Assembly: GCA_002686445.1 (NCBI GenBank)
Contig: NZCO01000012.1
Coordinates: forward strand, 1-28,367
DNA from: a bacterium
GTDB lineage: Bacteria; Patescibacteriota; Andersenbacteria; UBA10190
DNA length: 28,367 nucleotides
Direction of reading: 5' to 3'
Below the pieces are notes generated by a model. It saw only the letters and a list, made by a program, of their open reading frames with translations. It had not been told where the DNA came from and did not search any database. The position numbers were made by a program, and so were the translations under genes. The stretch's first letter is position 1. Each line of letters starts with the position of its first letter. This document shows, one piece after another, positions 20,140-28,367 of this stretch.

Positions 20140-21166
20140 CCCAAATAACCTTGGTTAGCTCACTGGCGAGCTTCTTGTCTTCACGCAACAGAGCTTTAGC
20201 CGCCTCACGCCCCTGCCCCAGTTTAATATCGCCGTAGGAAAGCCAACTGCCAGCCTTTTTCACGATTTGAAACTCAACTCCCTTATCAACCAAATCTCCC
20301 TCATAACTAATGCCCCGATTGTACATAATGTCGAACTCCGCAACTTTGAACGGTGGGGCCACTTTGTTTTTCACTACCTTGGCGAATACACGATTACCGA
20401 TGATCTTCTCACCCATCTTGATGTTGGCGCGTCGACGCACCTCAATACGCACTGAAGAATAGAATTTAAGCGCTTTACCGCCGGTAGTTACTTCGGGATT
20501 ACCAAACACGACACCAATTTGCATACGCACCTGGTTGATAAAAATGACAGTGGTATTGGTCTTCGCCACGATACTGGTCAGTTTCCGTAACGCTTGAGAC
20601 ATCAGGCGCGCTTGCAGGCCCATGTGCGAATCTCCCATCTCGCCTTCAATTTCCGCCCGCGGCGTTAGCGCTGCTACTGAATCAACCACTACCAGAGACA
20701 CCGCTCCAGAGGTAACAAGTGTCTCAACTATCTCTAAAGCCTGCTCGCCTGTGTCGGGCTGACTGATCAGAAGACTATTAATATCGACGCCAATGCGCTT
20801 AGCATATTGCGGATCCAAGGCGTGCTCAGCATCTACATACGCCACGGTGCCACCTTTCTTCTGAGCGCTGGCTGAAATGTGTAAGGCTAGGGTTGATTTG
20901 CCACTCGCCTCTGGTCCGTAGATCTCAATAATGCGACCACGCGGTACGCCGCGGATACCCAGTGCGGCATCCAGAGAAATGGAGCCCGTGGAGATAGCAT
21001 CAATATCAACCTTGCGGGCTTCGCCCAGCTTCATTATTGCGCCTTCACCGTAGCGCTCCTTAATCGTGTCGACAGCGTCGTTGATTGCTAACGTCTGCTC
21101 GTCGAGCTCGGCCGCAGGCGCAGACTCCTTTGTTTTCGCTTGTGATTTTGTTTCAGCTTTTGGCAT
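20102..21166 (-). CDS. recA: RecA recombinase
   Basis: 354 residues. Walker A GPEASGKST at 84-92, Walker B LVVVDSVAAL at about 157-166, loop L1 with EIEGEMGDSHMGLQARLMSQALRKL, and loop L2 INQVRMQIGVVFGNPEVTTGGKALKFYSSVRIEVRR. The C-terminal domain (SYGDIKLGQGREAAKALLREDKKL) is complete, ending in an acidic tail. RecA forms filaments on single-stranded DNA and drives strand exchange and LexA-type self-cleavage. No obvious LexA box lies upstream. On the minus strand TATTGT lies 7 nt before the ATG, so the transcript from its own promoter may be leaderless. It follows the rodZ-like gene in the same direction by 74 bp. Confidence 0.97.
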   Translation of the reverse strand: MPKAETKSQAKTKESAPAAELDEQTLAINDAVDTIKERYGEGAIMKLGEARKVDIDAISTGSISLDAALGIRGVPRGRIIEIYGPEASGKSTLALHISASAQKKGGTVAYVDAEHALDPQYAKRIGVDINSLLISQPDTGEQALEIVETLVTSGAVSLVVVDSVAALTPRAEIEGEMGDSHMGLQARLMSQALRKLTSIVAKTNTTVIFINQVRMQIGVVFGNPEVTTGGKALKFYSSVRIEVRRRANIKMGEKIIGNRVFAKVVKNKVAPPFKVAEFDIMYNRGISYEGDLVDKGVEFQIVKKAGSWLSYGDIKLGQGREAAKALLREDKKLASELTKVIWDAIENDETTDGV

Positions 21167-21240
21167 ATACCGTACAATAATGATACATCAAGTCACTCTA
21201 CCGGTGAGGACAACATTCGACAACGATGGCTTATACCCAG

Positions 21241-21933
21241 CTACAGCGGAGGCACTAGAATATCTTTTTGAATTGTTCTTACTCGTCCGGCAGCGTTGGT
21301 TGCCGTCACTTGAATGACGTTTATCCCTGTGTGCAGCCCTAATTCGGTAGAAAATCTACCACTCGCATCAACTACAGCTTGCTGTCCATTAACCTCTACC
21401 ACCGCCGCCGTATCGGCTCGCCCACTTACCGTCACCTGGGAATTGGTGATAACCCCAGCCACTGGCTGGGCAAGCTGCAGCTCCGGTAACGCCACAAACG
21501 CGGAAACCTGCCAGAGCACGTATGATCCTACAGCCGCGGCTGCCAGCGCGATAGCACCGGCAATGATCCAGCGCGGAGTGAAAAAGGCCACCCACCATGA
21601 CTGCGGCGTGTGCATCCGTAGTGGCACATACTCACGAGCGCCAGTTAATACTCGTTGGAAGGCTCGCTGGTTGGCACGATTCAGCACTCCTAAATAGGAA
21701 GCATATTTCGTAAACGCACCCCGAGCATAGACTTCGGCTGGGAAGACTGCCAAGTTACCTTCCTCGATCCCCTGCAAGTGGCGCACCGGAATTTTTATAT
21801 CGCGTGATGCGTCTTCTAAGCTGAGGTTCCCCCGCCGACGTGCAGACGCTAACAACAAACCTACTTTTGTATCTGGCCGTGTCTTCGTTGGCCGCTGAGC
21901 TGGCTTAATTTCTGAGCGCGTTTCCACTACCAT
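21241..21933 (-). CDS. RodZ-like HTH membrane protein
   Basis: 230 residues with the RodZ layout. An N-terminal HTH_25 domain (KVGLLLASARRRGNLSLEDASRDIKIPVRHLQGIEEGNLAVFPAEVYARGAFTKYASYLGV, about 23-83) is followed by a basic juxtamembrane region, one TM helix (WIIAGAIALAAAAVGSYVLW, about 122-141), and an external Ig-like domain (LAQPVAGVITNSQVTVSGRADTAAVVEVNGQQ... GINVIQVTATNAAGRVRT). RodZ proteins link the MreB cytoskeleton or cell-wall machinery to the membrane; no mreB is present here. Its first codons overlap the ftsK stop (ATGG/TAG overlap), so translation is coupled to the DNA translocase. Confidence 0.85.
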   Translation of the reverse strand: MVVETRSEIKPAQRPTKTRPDTKVGLLLASARRRGNLSLEDASRDIKIPVRHLQGIEEGNLAVFPAEVYARGAFTKYASYLGVLNRANQRAFQRVLTGAREYVPLRMHTPQSWWVAFFTPRWIIAGAIALAAAAVGSYVLWQVSAFVALPELQLAQPVAGVITNSQVTVSGRADTAAVVEVNGQQAVVDASGRFSTELGLHTGINVIQVTATNAAGRVRTIQKDILVPPL

Positions 21934-24203
21934 GGCTCGCCGCGAGTATCATCCTCGCTACTATGACTTGGACTCTCTAGGTCTTCGTCCTCGTCCTCTG
22001 ACGGATCCGGATCACTGGGCTTCGAATCGCCGAAGGATTCATCGTCACTACCTACTAGTATCTCCCGAGGCTTGTTGCCTTCTGCCGGACCAATTATCCC
22101 TTGCTCTTCGAGCATATCAAGCAATCGAGCGGCCCTGGCATATCCCACACGTAGGCGACGTTGCAGTAAGCTTGCGCTGATCTTCCCCGTCTCAACAGCA
22201 ATACGCTTAGCCTCGATAAAGAGCTCGTCATCCGCGTCCTGTCCCCCAGCACCAGCACCGCTACCAAGTTCTAGATCAGTAATTGATTCAGTCGCTTCTT
22301 CAACAGCAGGGTCTATCTGATTGTGCTCCACAATGTGCTCCACTACACTGCGTACTTCCTCTTCGGAAACAAATCCGCCCTGTAGTCGCGTTGGCTTCGT
22401 GTTATCACTGGCCGAATACAACATGTCTCCGGTGCCCACTAGTTTTTCGGCACCAGCCGAATCAATAATGGTACGGGAATCAACCTGCGAGGCTACCTTG
22501 AAGGCTAGCCGAGCCGGGATGTTGGCTTTAATCAAACCGGTAATAACATTCACCGACGGACGCTGAGTGGCGAGAATTAAGTGCACACCAACGGCTCGCG
22601 CTAATTGGCTTAGTCGAACAATCGGTCCCTCCACGTCTCGCGCATGTTTGGCCATCAAGTCTGCCAGTTCATCAATGACGATCACGATAAACGGCAACGG
22701 ACTATCTGGATTGCTGATGTTGTAGGACAAGAGGTTACGGGTACCAGACTCTTCGAGTAGTTTGTAGCGTCGATCCATCTCTCGCAGGGCCCACTTCAAG
22801 GCATTTAAGGCTTTGCCGGTATCCACAATGACCGGCTCGCCCCACAAGTGTGGGATACCATTATAGGCTGCCAATTCGACGCGCTTAGGATCAATCAAAA
22901 TGAGGCGGAGCAGTTGTGGCGAGTTACGATATAAGAGTGCCATCAAGATGCTGTGGATGTTAACTGACTTACCCGAGTTGGTGGCTCCCGCAATCAGCAT
23001 GTGCGGCATGCGATCAAGTTCGGCTATCTTCACCACGCCTGACACGTCTCGCCCGAGCGCCATCGCCAGCGGCGACTGTGCCCGTTTCATTTCTTTACTC
23101 GCCAACATGTCACGCAAACGTACTAACGCAACTTCTTTATTTGGAATCTCTATACCAACAAGATCGGTGTTAGGAATCGGTGCCTCGATGCGCACCGGGT
23201 GCGCCTTAAGGGCGCGAGCTAGATCATTTTGCAAAGCAGTAATTTGAGACAATCGAATCCCCTCATCCGGTCGCAGCGTATATTGCGTGACCGTTGGCCC
23301 CACCTTAGCCTTGCCCACGTCAACTGAAATACCAAAATTCTCGAGTGTGTTCTTGATAATTTCTTTGTTGGCATCAACATCGCCCCCCTCCGGCTGCCGA
23401 GTCGAGGTGGCCAGCAATTCAAGTGGTGGCGGATTGTACTTCTTGTTCGCCGCCCGAAGCTGTTGACGCCGAGCTTGCTCCTGTTGTTTCTCCCGCTCCG
23501 TGTGTTGCTGATCAAGTTTGAGCTGGTCAGGATCAGCCTCTTTCTTACCCCGCAGGGCACTCATGCGGAAGCGTGGGAGCGTGCTGTCCTCTTCCTCACC
23601 ATCATCTTCGTCCTCGCCTTCTTCCTCCTCGGTGTCCTCCTCCTTTTCGGGACGTTGCGGCACAAGATCGCGCAACCAGGCCATGACTTCTGCTGGAGAT
23701 AAGTTAAAGGTGAGAAAGACACCAACAGTAAGCGCCGCCGCGAAAATTAAACCAGCGACTATGGTGGAGACAGCCGCGCTCAATGGGTAGCTGAGCATGA
23801 AACCCAAGAAGCCTCCGCCGCGTCCTTCATAGGCCACCTGTAAGGAATCATCGAGCGGCACACCGACAACGTGAAAGAGACCTAGTAAGCCGACGATCAG
23901 CAAGACCAGGCCAACAACACGCCACCGTTCCAGCGGCGCACGATTAGGACGCAACAAACGCCAACCAACGTACACACCAAACAAAGGCGTAACGAATGCC
24001 AGCCAGCCGACCACCCGACGTAAGCCGTTAAGCAGAGACTCACCAAGTCGGCCCGCTTGATCAAAAAAACTAAAGGCGATGATGATCGACGCGATTATAA
24101 GCAGCACCCCCACTATAGCCTGCTTGGTTTCAGCTTTAAGCCAACTTTGCCCGCCGCGCGAGCGTCGCCGCCGCCGTTTTTTCCGAAATGGATTTAATCG
24201 CAT
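21927..24203 (-). CDS. ftsK: FtsK/SpoIIIE-type DNA translocase
   Basis: 758 residues. The cytoplasmic start is Arg/Lys-rich, followed by four TM helices (about 28-48, 64-83, 95-114, 140-165). A strongly acidic linker (about 186-207) leads to the motor. Walker A is GATNSGKS (406-413) and Walker B is FIVIVIDELADL (505-516). The C-terminal gamma winged helix that reads KOPS-like sites is present (KISASLLQRRLRVGYARAARLLDMLEEQGII, about 695-725) and is followed by a further acidic tail. FtsK pumps chromosome ends to the division septum and works with Xer recombinases at dif. It opens the minus-strand ftsK-rodZ-recA run. TATACT lies near 24240, about 35 bp before the start. Confidence 0.95.
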   Translation of the reverse strand: MRLNPFRKKRRRRRSRGGQSWLKAETKQAIVGVLLIIASIIIAFSFFDQAGRLGESLLNGLRRVVGWLAFVTPLFGVYVGWRLLRPNRAPLERWRVVGLVLLIVGLLGLFHVVGVPLDDSLQVAYEGRGGGFLGFMLSYPLSAAVSTIVAGLIFAAALTVGVFLTFNLSPAEVMAWLRDLVPQRPEKEEDTEEEEGEDEDDGEEEDSTLPRFRMSALRGKKEADPDQLKLDQQHTEREKQQEQARRQQLRAANKKYNPPPLELLATSTRQPEGGDVDANKEIIKNTLENFGISVDVGKAKVGPTVTQYTLRPDEGIRLSQITALQNDLARALKAHPVRIEAPIPNTDLVGIEIPNKEVALVRLRDMLASKEMKRAQSPLAMALGRDVSGVVKIAELDRMPHMLIAGATNSGKSVNIHSILMALLYRNSPQLLRLILIDPKRVELAAYNGIPHLWGEPVIVDTGKALNALKWALREMDRRYKLLEESGTRNLLSYNISNPDSPLPFIVIVIDELADLMAKHARDVEGPIVRLSQLARAVGVHLILATQRPSVNVITGLIKANIPARLAFKVASQVDSRTIIDSAGAEKLVGTGDMLYSASDNTKPTRLQGGFVSEEEVRSVVEHIVEHNQIDPAVEEATESITDLELGSGAGAGGQDADDELFIEAKRIAVETGKISASLLQRRLRVGYARAARLLDMLEEQGIIGPAEGNKPREILVGSDDESFGDSKPSDPDPSEDEDEDLESPSHSSEDDTRGEPW

Positions 24204-24320
24204 ATATACCTAAAACTAACTCGGTGATTCCGAGGTGGCTATAGTATACCGTGTCGCGTTGTTCCTTATCGAGTGGATAAGCTGTGGCTTACTTAAGGGA
24301 ATATTTAGCACTACATCTAA

Positions 24321-24352
24321 AAAACACCCCCGCATTGATGCGGGGGTGTTTA
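24321..24352 (-). terminator. Strong terminator after rpoC (bidirectional shape)
   Basis: AAACACCCCCGCA (24322-24334) pairs perfectly with TGCGGGGGTGTTT (24339-24351) over a 4-nt loop. On the minus strand it is followed by TTTTTTAG, giving an ideal intrinsic terminator for the rpoC transcript. It separates rpoC from the ftsK promoter at about 24240. Confidence 0.92.
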
Positions 24353-24362
24353 GAGAATTTTT

Positions 24363-27300
24363 TTAGTCAGACCGCAGCTCTACCGGACTGGCGTTCGCGG
24401 CTTCCTCACGCGCGACGTCTTTTACTCTATCAACCAGCTCAGTTTGCTCCGGATAACCGGTACCCACTGGAATGAGGCGACCAATGATGACATTTTCCTT
24501 TAGTCCCTCTAGGTTGTCTTCACGTCCAGTAACCGCAGCGTCGATCAGAGTACGAGCCGTTTCCATGAATGAAGCTGCTGACAAGAAACTATTGGTAGTC
24601 AATGAAACTTTAGTAATACCAAGCAGTAGACGCTCGCCGATGGCAGGTTCCTTCTTTTCTGCGGCTGCTTTATCGTTAGCCCGATTAAAGGTCTGGAATT
24701 CAACCACGCGCCCTGGTGGCAGATCAGTACCGCCTGCATCCCGCACACGAATGCGTGAGAGCATCTGGCGAACGATAATTTCAAGATGCTTATCATTGAT
24801 CGTCTCTCCCTGAATGGCATACACCTGCTGCACCTCTCGGAGCACGTATTTCTGTACTGCCCGTACGCCAGCTGAGGCAAACAGATCCTGTACGTTTACG
24901 TGACCTTCAGTCAGCTGACTACCCGCTATGACGCTGTCGCCATCTTCAATCTCGAGTGAGGTATTGGACGGAACTTTGTATTCAACTATTTCCTTGCCTT
25001 TACCACGCAGGGTTAATTCATTGTCTTTAACGCTCACGTCTCCCGCATAGGGAGCGGAAACCTTTTCTGCCTCTACATTAGCAAACAGCTGGTCGCCTTC
25101 TTCAACACTCACTCCATCCTTGATACCGCGAGCTAACTTACCGCCAGCGATATCATAGTGCATTGCTTTCGTCCCCTTAGACGTAACCATGATAGTAGTT
25201 TCTTTCTCCTCGGTCGTTACTGAAACGGTACCGTCCATTTCCGACATCACAGCTTCACCCTTAGGCACACGTGCCTCAAAGAGTTCCTCCACACGGGGCA
25301 AGCCTTGGGTAATATCGTCACCACCAATACCACCAGAGTGGAAGGTACGCATAGTCAACTGGGTACCTGGCTCACCGATAGCCTGTGCGGCTACCACACC
25401 AACTGGTTCACCAATGTCGACGAGTCGATTGTGACCAAGATCCCAGCCATAACACATCCGACAGACACCATCAGTGGCCTGACAAGCGACTACGGAGCGG
25501 ATGATCAGCTCTTCGATGCCAAGCTTATCGATTTCAGCTGCTTCTTCTTCGGTGATAAGCGTGCCTCGTGAATATACCGTCTTGTCAGTTTTTGGATGCT
25601 TGATGCCTTCTGCCAGCACGCGTCCCATGGCGCGTTGGCCGAGCGTACTACCGATTTCCTCACTATCAGCGGCGGTAAATAGTCCACCCTCAGTATCCTG
25701 ACAATCTTCTTCTTTGATCACGAGGTCCTGGGCCACGTTTACGAGACGCCGGGTCAAATATCCAGCCGTCGCTGTACGCAGAGCCGTGTCGGCCATTCCT
25801 TTACGTGTGCCATGAGTCGACAGGAAGTACTCCAAGGCGTTAAAACCTTCTTTAAAGCTGCTCTTAATTGGCAGCTCAACCACACGACCAGTCGGTCCGG
25901 CCACGGTTCCTTTCATACCCATCATCTGCAACGTTTGCCCCCACGAACCACGAGCGCCTGAGTTGACCATGGCGTAGACAGAACTTTCAGGATCAAGCGC
26001 ACCCTTGGTAGCTTCTCCCATTTCCTCACGAGCTTTATCCCACACCGCGACAGTCATCCGGTAACGTTCCTCTTCAGTCAGCAACCCATCCTCATATTGC
26101 TCCCGAATGGTGCCCACTTCAGTCTCCGCGCCGGTCAATATAGATTCCTTCTCTTTAGGATAATTTAGGTCAAGCATGCCCCAGGATAGACCACTCTTAG
26201 TAGCGAACTGGAAGCCAAGATTTTTCATTCGATCAATAAACGTGGCTGCTTGTTCGGCTCCATAGTGTTGCAGGATATCAGCCGTGACGTTCTTCAGTTG
26301 CCCCTTATCCAATATTTCGTTTACGAAGTCATACCCTTCCGGCAGGATTTCCCCGAATAGCAGTTGGCCAATTGTCGTCGTAATGATCTCCGGCTGCTTT
26401 TTCTTTTGCCGTGGGTGCGGAAGCTTGATCTCAGCGTTTACGGCTAACTGGTCTAACTCATAAGCAGTTAGTGCTTCTTGGGTTGAAGAGAAGATACGCC
26501 CAGCGCCCTCACCGTCCGGATCAGGCTTGGTGACGTAGTACAAACCAAGCACGACATCCTGTGAAGCTGATGTACTTGGACGACCATCAGATGGCTTTAA
26601 GAGATTGCGGCTCGCAAGCATCAGCTCTTCAGCTTCAAACCGAGCTTGTGAGGAAAGCGGTACGTGCACAGCCATTTGGTCGCCATCAAAGTCGGCGTTA
26701 AACGGCGTGGTCACCATCGGGTGAATCTGGATGGCCTTTCCTTCAATCAGCACGGGCTGGAAGGCCTGAATACCTAATCGATGCAGGGTTGGTGCTCGGT
26801 TGAGCAACACTTTGTGTGTCTTGGTCACTTCTTCTAGGGCGTCCCACACTTCGGGAATGCTCTGCTCAATGAGGCGACTCGCCGAGCGGATGTTATGGGC
26901 CAGTTCACGTTCAATCAATTCATGAATCACAAACGGTTTGAACAACTCCAATGCCATAGTCTTCGGCAAACCACACTGGTGCAGTTCCAACTCGGGCCCG
27001 ATTACAATTACTGAACGACCAGAGTAATCAACTCGTTTGCCCAGTAAATTCTGACGGAATCGACCCTGCTTCCCCTTCAACATATCTGCCATCGATTTGA
27101 GCTGTCGTCGCTGCCCAGTTGTGCTCATTGTGGTTGATCCGCGACGAGCAGTATTATCAATCAGGGCATCAACAGCCTCCTGCAACATACGCTTTTCATT
27201 ACGCGTGATAACCTCGGGCGCCCCGAGCTCTAACAAACGTCGTAGTCGATTGTTGCGGTTGATGACTCGTCGGTATAGATCATTCAAATCAGACGCCGCA

Positions 27301-28271
27301 AAACGACCACCGTCTAATTGCACCATCGGTCGTAGGTCTGGTGGAATGACAGGTAACACGGTGAGGAACATCCACTCCGGACGAATCTCTGCAGTGCGCA
27401 TTGACTGCATGAGTGACAGACGACGTACAATCCGCTTACGCTCAGCGGCCGATGCGTCCTCCATACGGTCGGTCAAAGCAGTAATTTCCTTATCAAGATC
27501 CATCGCCTCAAAAATGATGCGGATAGCCTCAGAGCCAATGCTGGCATTGAAGACGTGTCCATACTTAAGCGACAGTTCACGATACTCAACCTCAGAAATT
27601 ATTTGATACTGCTCCAGTGACTCCAACTGCTTTGTGGCGATCGAAATCGCCTCATCAAGCATCTTGAGCTGCTCTTTTTCTTCTTTGTTCAGCTTATCTT
27701 TACGCTTATCCCGCTTCTTATCATCCTTAGCAATCTGGCCACGAAGTTGTTTGTATCCCTGTTTGATCGCAGACCGCTTACTGTCAGCTTCGCTTTGCAG
27801 CCGGCCAAGTACTTCATCTTTAGCATTCTCGTCGACGTCAGTAACAATATATGAGGCGTAGTAAATGACCTTTTCGAGCTGGCCAACATTAATATCAAGT
27901 AGCAAGCCCATCTTTGAGGGGACACCACGTAAGAACCAGATGTGTGAAACGGGCGTTGCTAACTTAATGTGCCCCATGCGTTCACGACGAACGATAGAGC
28001 GAGTTACCTCAACCCCACACTTGTCGCAAATAATTCCTTTATAACGGATACGACGGTACTTACCACAAGAACACTCCCAGTCTTTAATAGGACCGAAGAT
28101 ACGCTCATCAAATAAACCTTCCTTTTCCGGTTTTTGGGTTCGATAGTTAATTGTTTCTGGCTTAGTAACTTCTCCGTGCGACCAGTCCAGAATTTTATCT
28201 GGCGAAGCCAATCGGAGGCGTACCGAGTCAAATAATGATGCAGCTGGTTGTTCGTTCATACGATGATCCAT
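24363..28271 (-). CDS. rpoC: DNA-directed RNA polymerase subunit beta'
   Basis: About 1302 residues. Zinc ribbon CSCGKYRRIRYKGIICDKCGVEVT near residue 70; lid and rudder region KRVDYSGRSVIVIGPELELHQCGLPK; catalytic NADFDGDQMAVHVPLS (three Asp that bind the active-site Mg); trigger loop and bridge helix region (VNSGARGSWGQTLQMMGMKG); second zinc site CQATDGVCRMCYGWDLG; and VGVVAAQAIGEPGTQLTMRTFHSGG. The C-terminus is complete, with no large lineage insert. The frame is open to a GTG at 28298. I prefer the ATG at 28271 (MDHRMNEQPAASLFDSVRLRLASPDKILDW) or the ATG at 28259, because TATACT (28281-28276, minus) lies directly upstream. rpoB would be expected beyond the window. Confidence 0.95.
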   Translation of the reverse strand: MDHRMNEQPAASLFDSVRLRLASPDKILDWSHGEVTKPETINYRTQKPEKEGLFDERIFGPIKDWECSCGKYRRIRYKGIICDKCGVEVTRSIVRRERMGHIKLATPVSHIWFLRGVPSKMGLLLDINVGQLEKVIYYASYIVTDVDENAKDEVLGRLQSEADSKRSAIKQGYKQLRGQIAKDDKKRDKRKDKLNKEEKEQLKMLDEAISIATKQLESLEQYQIISEVEYRELSLKYGHVFNASIGSEAIRIIFEAMDLDKEITALTDRMEDASAAERKRIVRRLSLMQSMRTAEIRPEWMFLTVLPVIPPDLRPMVQLDGGRFAASDLNDLYRRVINRNNRLRRLLELGAPEVITRNEKRMLQEAVDALIDNTARRGSTTMSTTGQRRQLKSMADMLKGKQGRFRQNLLGKRVDYSGRSVIVIGPELELHQCGLPKTMALELFKPFVIHELIERELAHNIRSASRLIEQSIPEVWDALEEVTKTHKVLLNRAPTLHRLGIQAFQPVLIEGKAIQIHPMVTTPFNADFDGDQMAVHVPLSSQARFEAEELMLASRNLLKPSDGRPSTSASQDVVLGLYYVTKPDPDGEGAGRIFSSTQEALTAYELDQLAVNAEIKLPHPRQKKKQPEIITTTIGQLLFGEILPEGYDFVNEILDKGQLKNVTADILQHYGAEQAATFIDRMKNLGFQFATKSGLSWGMLDLNYPKEKESILTGAETEVGTIREQYEDGLLTEEERYRMTVAVWDKAREEMGEATKGALDPESSVYAMVNSGARGSWGQTLQMMGMKGTVAGPTGRVVELPIKSSFKEGFNALEYFLSTHGTRKGMADTALRTATAGYLTRRLVNVAQDLVIKEEDCQDTEGGLFTAADSEEIGSTLGQRAMGRVLAEGIKHPKTDKTVYSRGTLITEEEAAEIDKLGIEELIIRSVVACQATDGVCRMCYGWDLGHNRLVDIGEPVGVVAAQAIGEPGTQLTMRTFHSGGIGGDDITQGLPRVEELFEARVPKGEAVMSEMDGTVSVTTEEKETTIMVTSKGTKAMHYDIAGGKLARGIKDGVSVEEGDQLFANVEAEKVSAPYAGDVSVKDNELTLRGKGKEIVEYKVPSNTSLEIEDGDSVIAGSQLTEGHVNVQDLFASAGVRAVQKYVLREVQQVYAIQGETINDKHLEIIVRQMLSRIRVRDAGGTDLPPGRVVEFQTFNRANDKAAAEKKEPAIGERLLLGITKVSLTTNSFLSAASFMETARTLIDAAVTGREDNLEGLKENVIIGRLIPVGTGYPEQTELVDRVKDVAREEAANASPVELRSD

Positions 28272-28298
28272 ACCCAGTATATCAACATCCAGAGCCAC

Positions 28299-28367
28299 TG
28301 GCCGTACCAGACAAGTGAGCGCTGGTTAAGAATAAGGATTTAGTAGGTATTTCATCGTTCATGGAGA
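28299..28367. other. Window end upstream of rpoC, no gene called
   Basis: On the minus strand a 26-codon frame (28362 to 28282, starting MNDEIPTKSLFL) runs towards rpoC. It does not look like the usual C-terminus of RpoB, so I leave it uncalled. Too little sequence remains to judge. Confidence 0.3.

Noticed and set aside
22321..23790. Plus-strand frames within ftsK and other Ser/Leu-rich antisense frames in rpoC
   Set aside because: They are antisense shadows of acidic or helical coding sequence with no start signals or conserved motifs.

Overview
The window looks like a chromosomal segment of a Patescibacteria/CPR-type bacterium. This is inferred from the style of RpoC, FtsK, RecA, RodZ-like, S6, SSB and S18, from several anchored cell-surface proteins of CPR type, and from many promoters whose -10 box lies only 5-10 bases before the start codon (leaderless or nearly leaderless mRNAs). 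TGA acts as a stop (for example at 13992-13994), so the Gracilibacteria code with TGA as glycine does not apply. No lineage marker allows a finer placement.

Layout. (1) 1-2734: a 3'-truncated REP-type tyrosine transposase gene, interrupted by a complete IS256-family element (about 317-1620), then a Fic-domain protein with an N-terminal inhibitory motif and a C-terminal winged helix. (2) 2750-11467: an accessory array of about 8.7 kb. Single genes or small gene sets lie on either strand: an HTH protein with an anchored protein, a TrmB-type regulator, a membrane protein, a methyltransferase, two small unknown proteins, a YerC/TrpR-like regulator with an unknown protein, and an M42-type peptidase. 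They are separated by same-direction repeats of about 150-200 bp. (3) 11468-12430: ychF. (4) 12495-18231: surface and envelope proteins and a GT-C glycosyltransferase. (5) 18338-19967: rpsF, ssb, rpsR and an RNHCP-domain protein. (6) 19978-28271, minus strand: a small membrane protein, recA, a rodZ-like gene, ftsK and rpoC.

The main discovery candidate is the array in region 2. Each repeat has a left half and a right half. The left half is a copy of the ychF promoter, start codon and first 6-9 codons (TTGACC, 16-17 bp, a -10 box, 6 nt, ATG, then codons for M-S/P-L-K-V-G-I-V). The right half is unrelated to ychF and starts at a perfect inverted repeat, GGGATAGT / CAGCAC / ACTATCCC, shaped like a tyrosine-recombinase core site (8-6-8). 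The left half of the last repeat is identical to the real ychF 5' end over 63 bp. The left halves differ in promoter spacer and in synonymous codons yet keep the promoter geometry and the YchF N-terminus, as expected if each was once the working 5' end of ychF. I infer serial site-specific insertion of small, integrase-less cassettes (about 0.75-2.6 kb) into the 5' end of ychF. Each cassette ends in a replacement ychF promoter and start, so the essential gene is never lost. A divergent copy at 2750-2897 may mark the far end of the array.

Other points of interest: a 20-nt inverted repeat spanning the rpsF-ssb gap and ending one base before the ssb ATG; an RNHCP gene with no ATG/GTG/TTG start for its full domain; a 53-residue membrane protein gene overlapping the 3' end of recA; and an M42 peptidase homologue with His where the catalytic Glu is expected.
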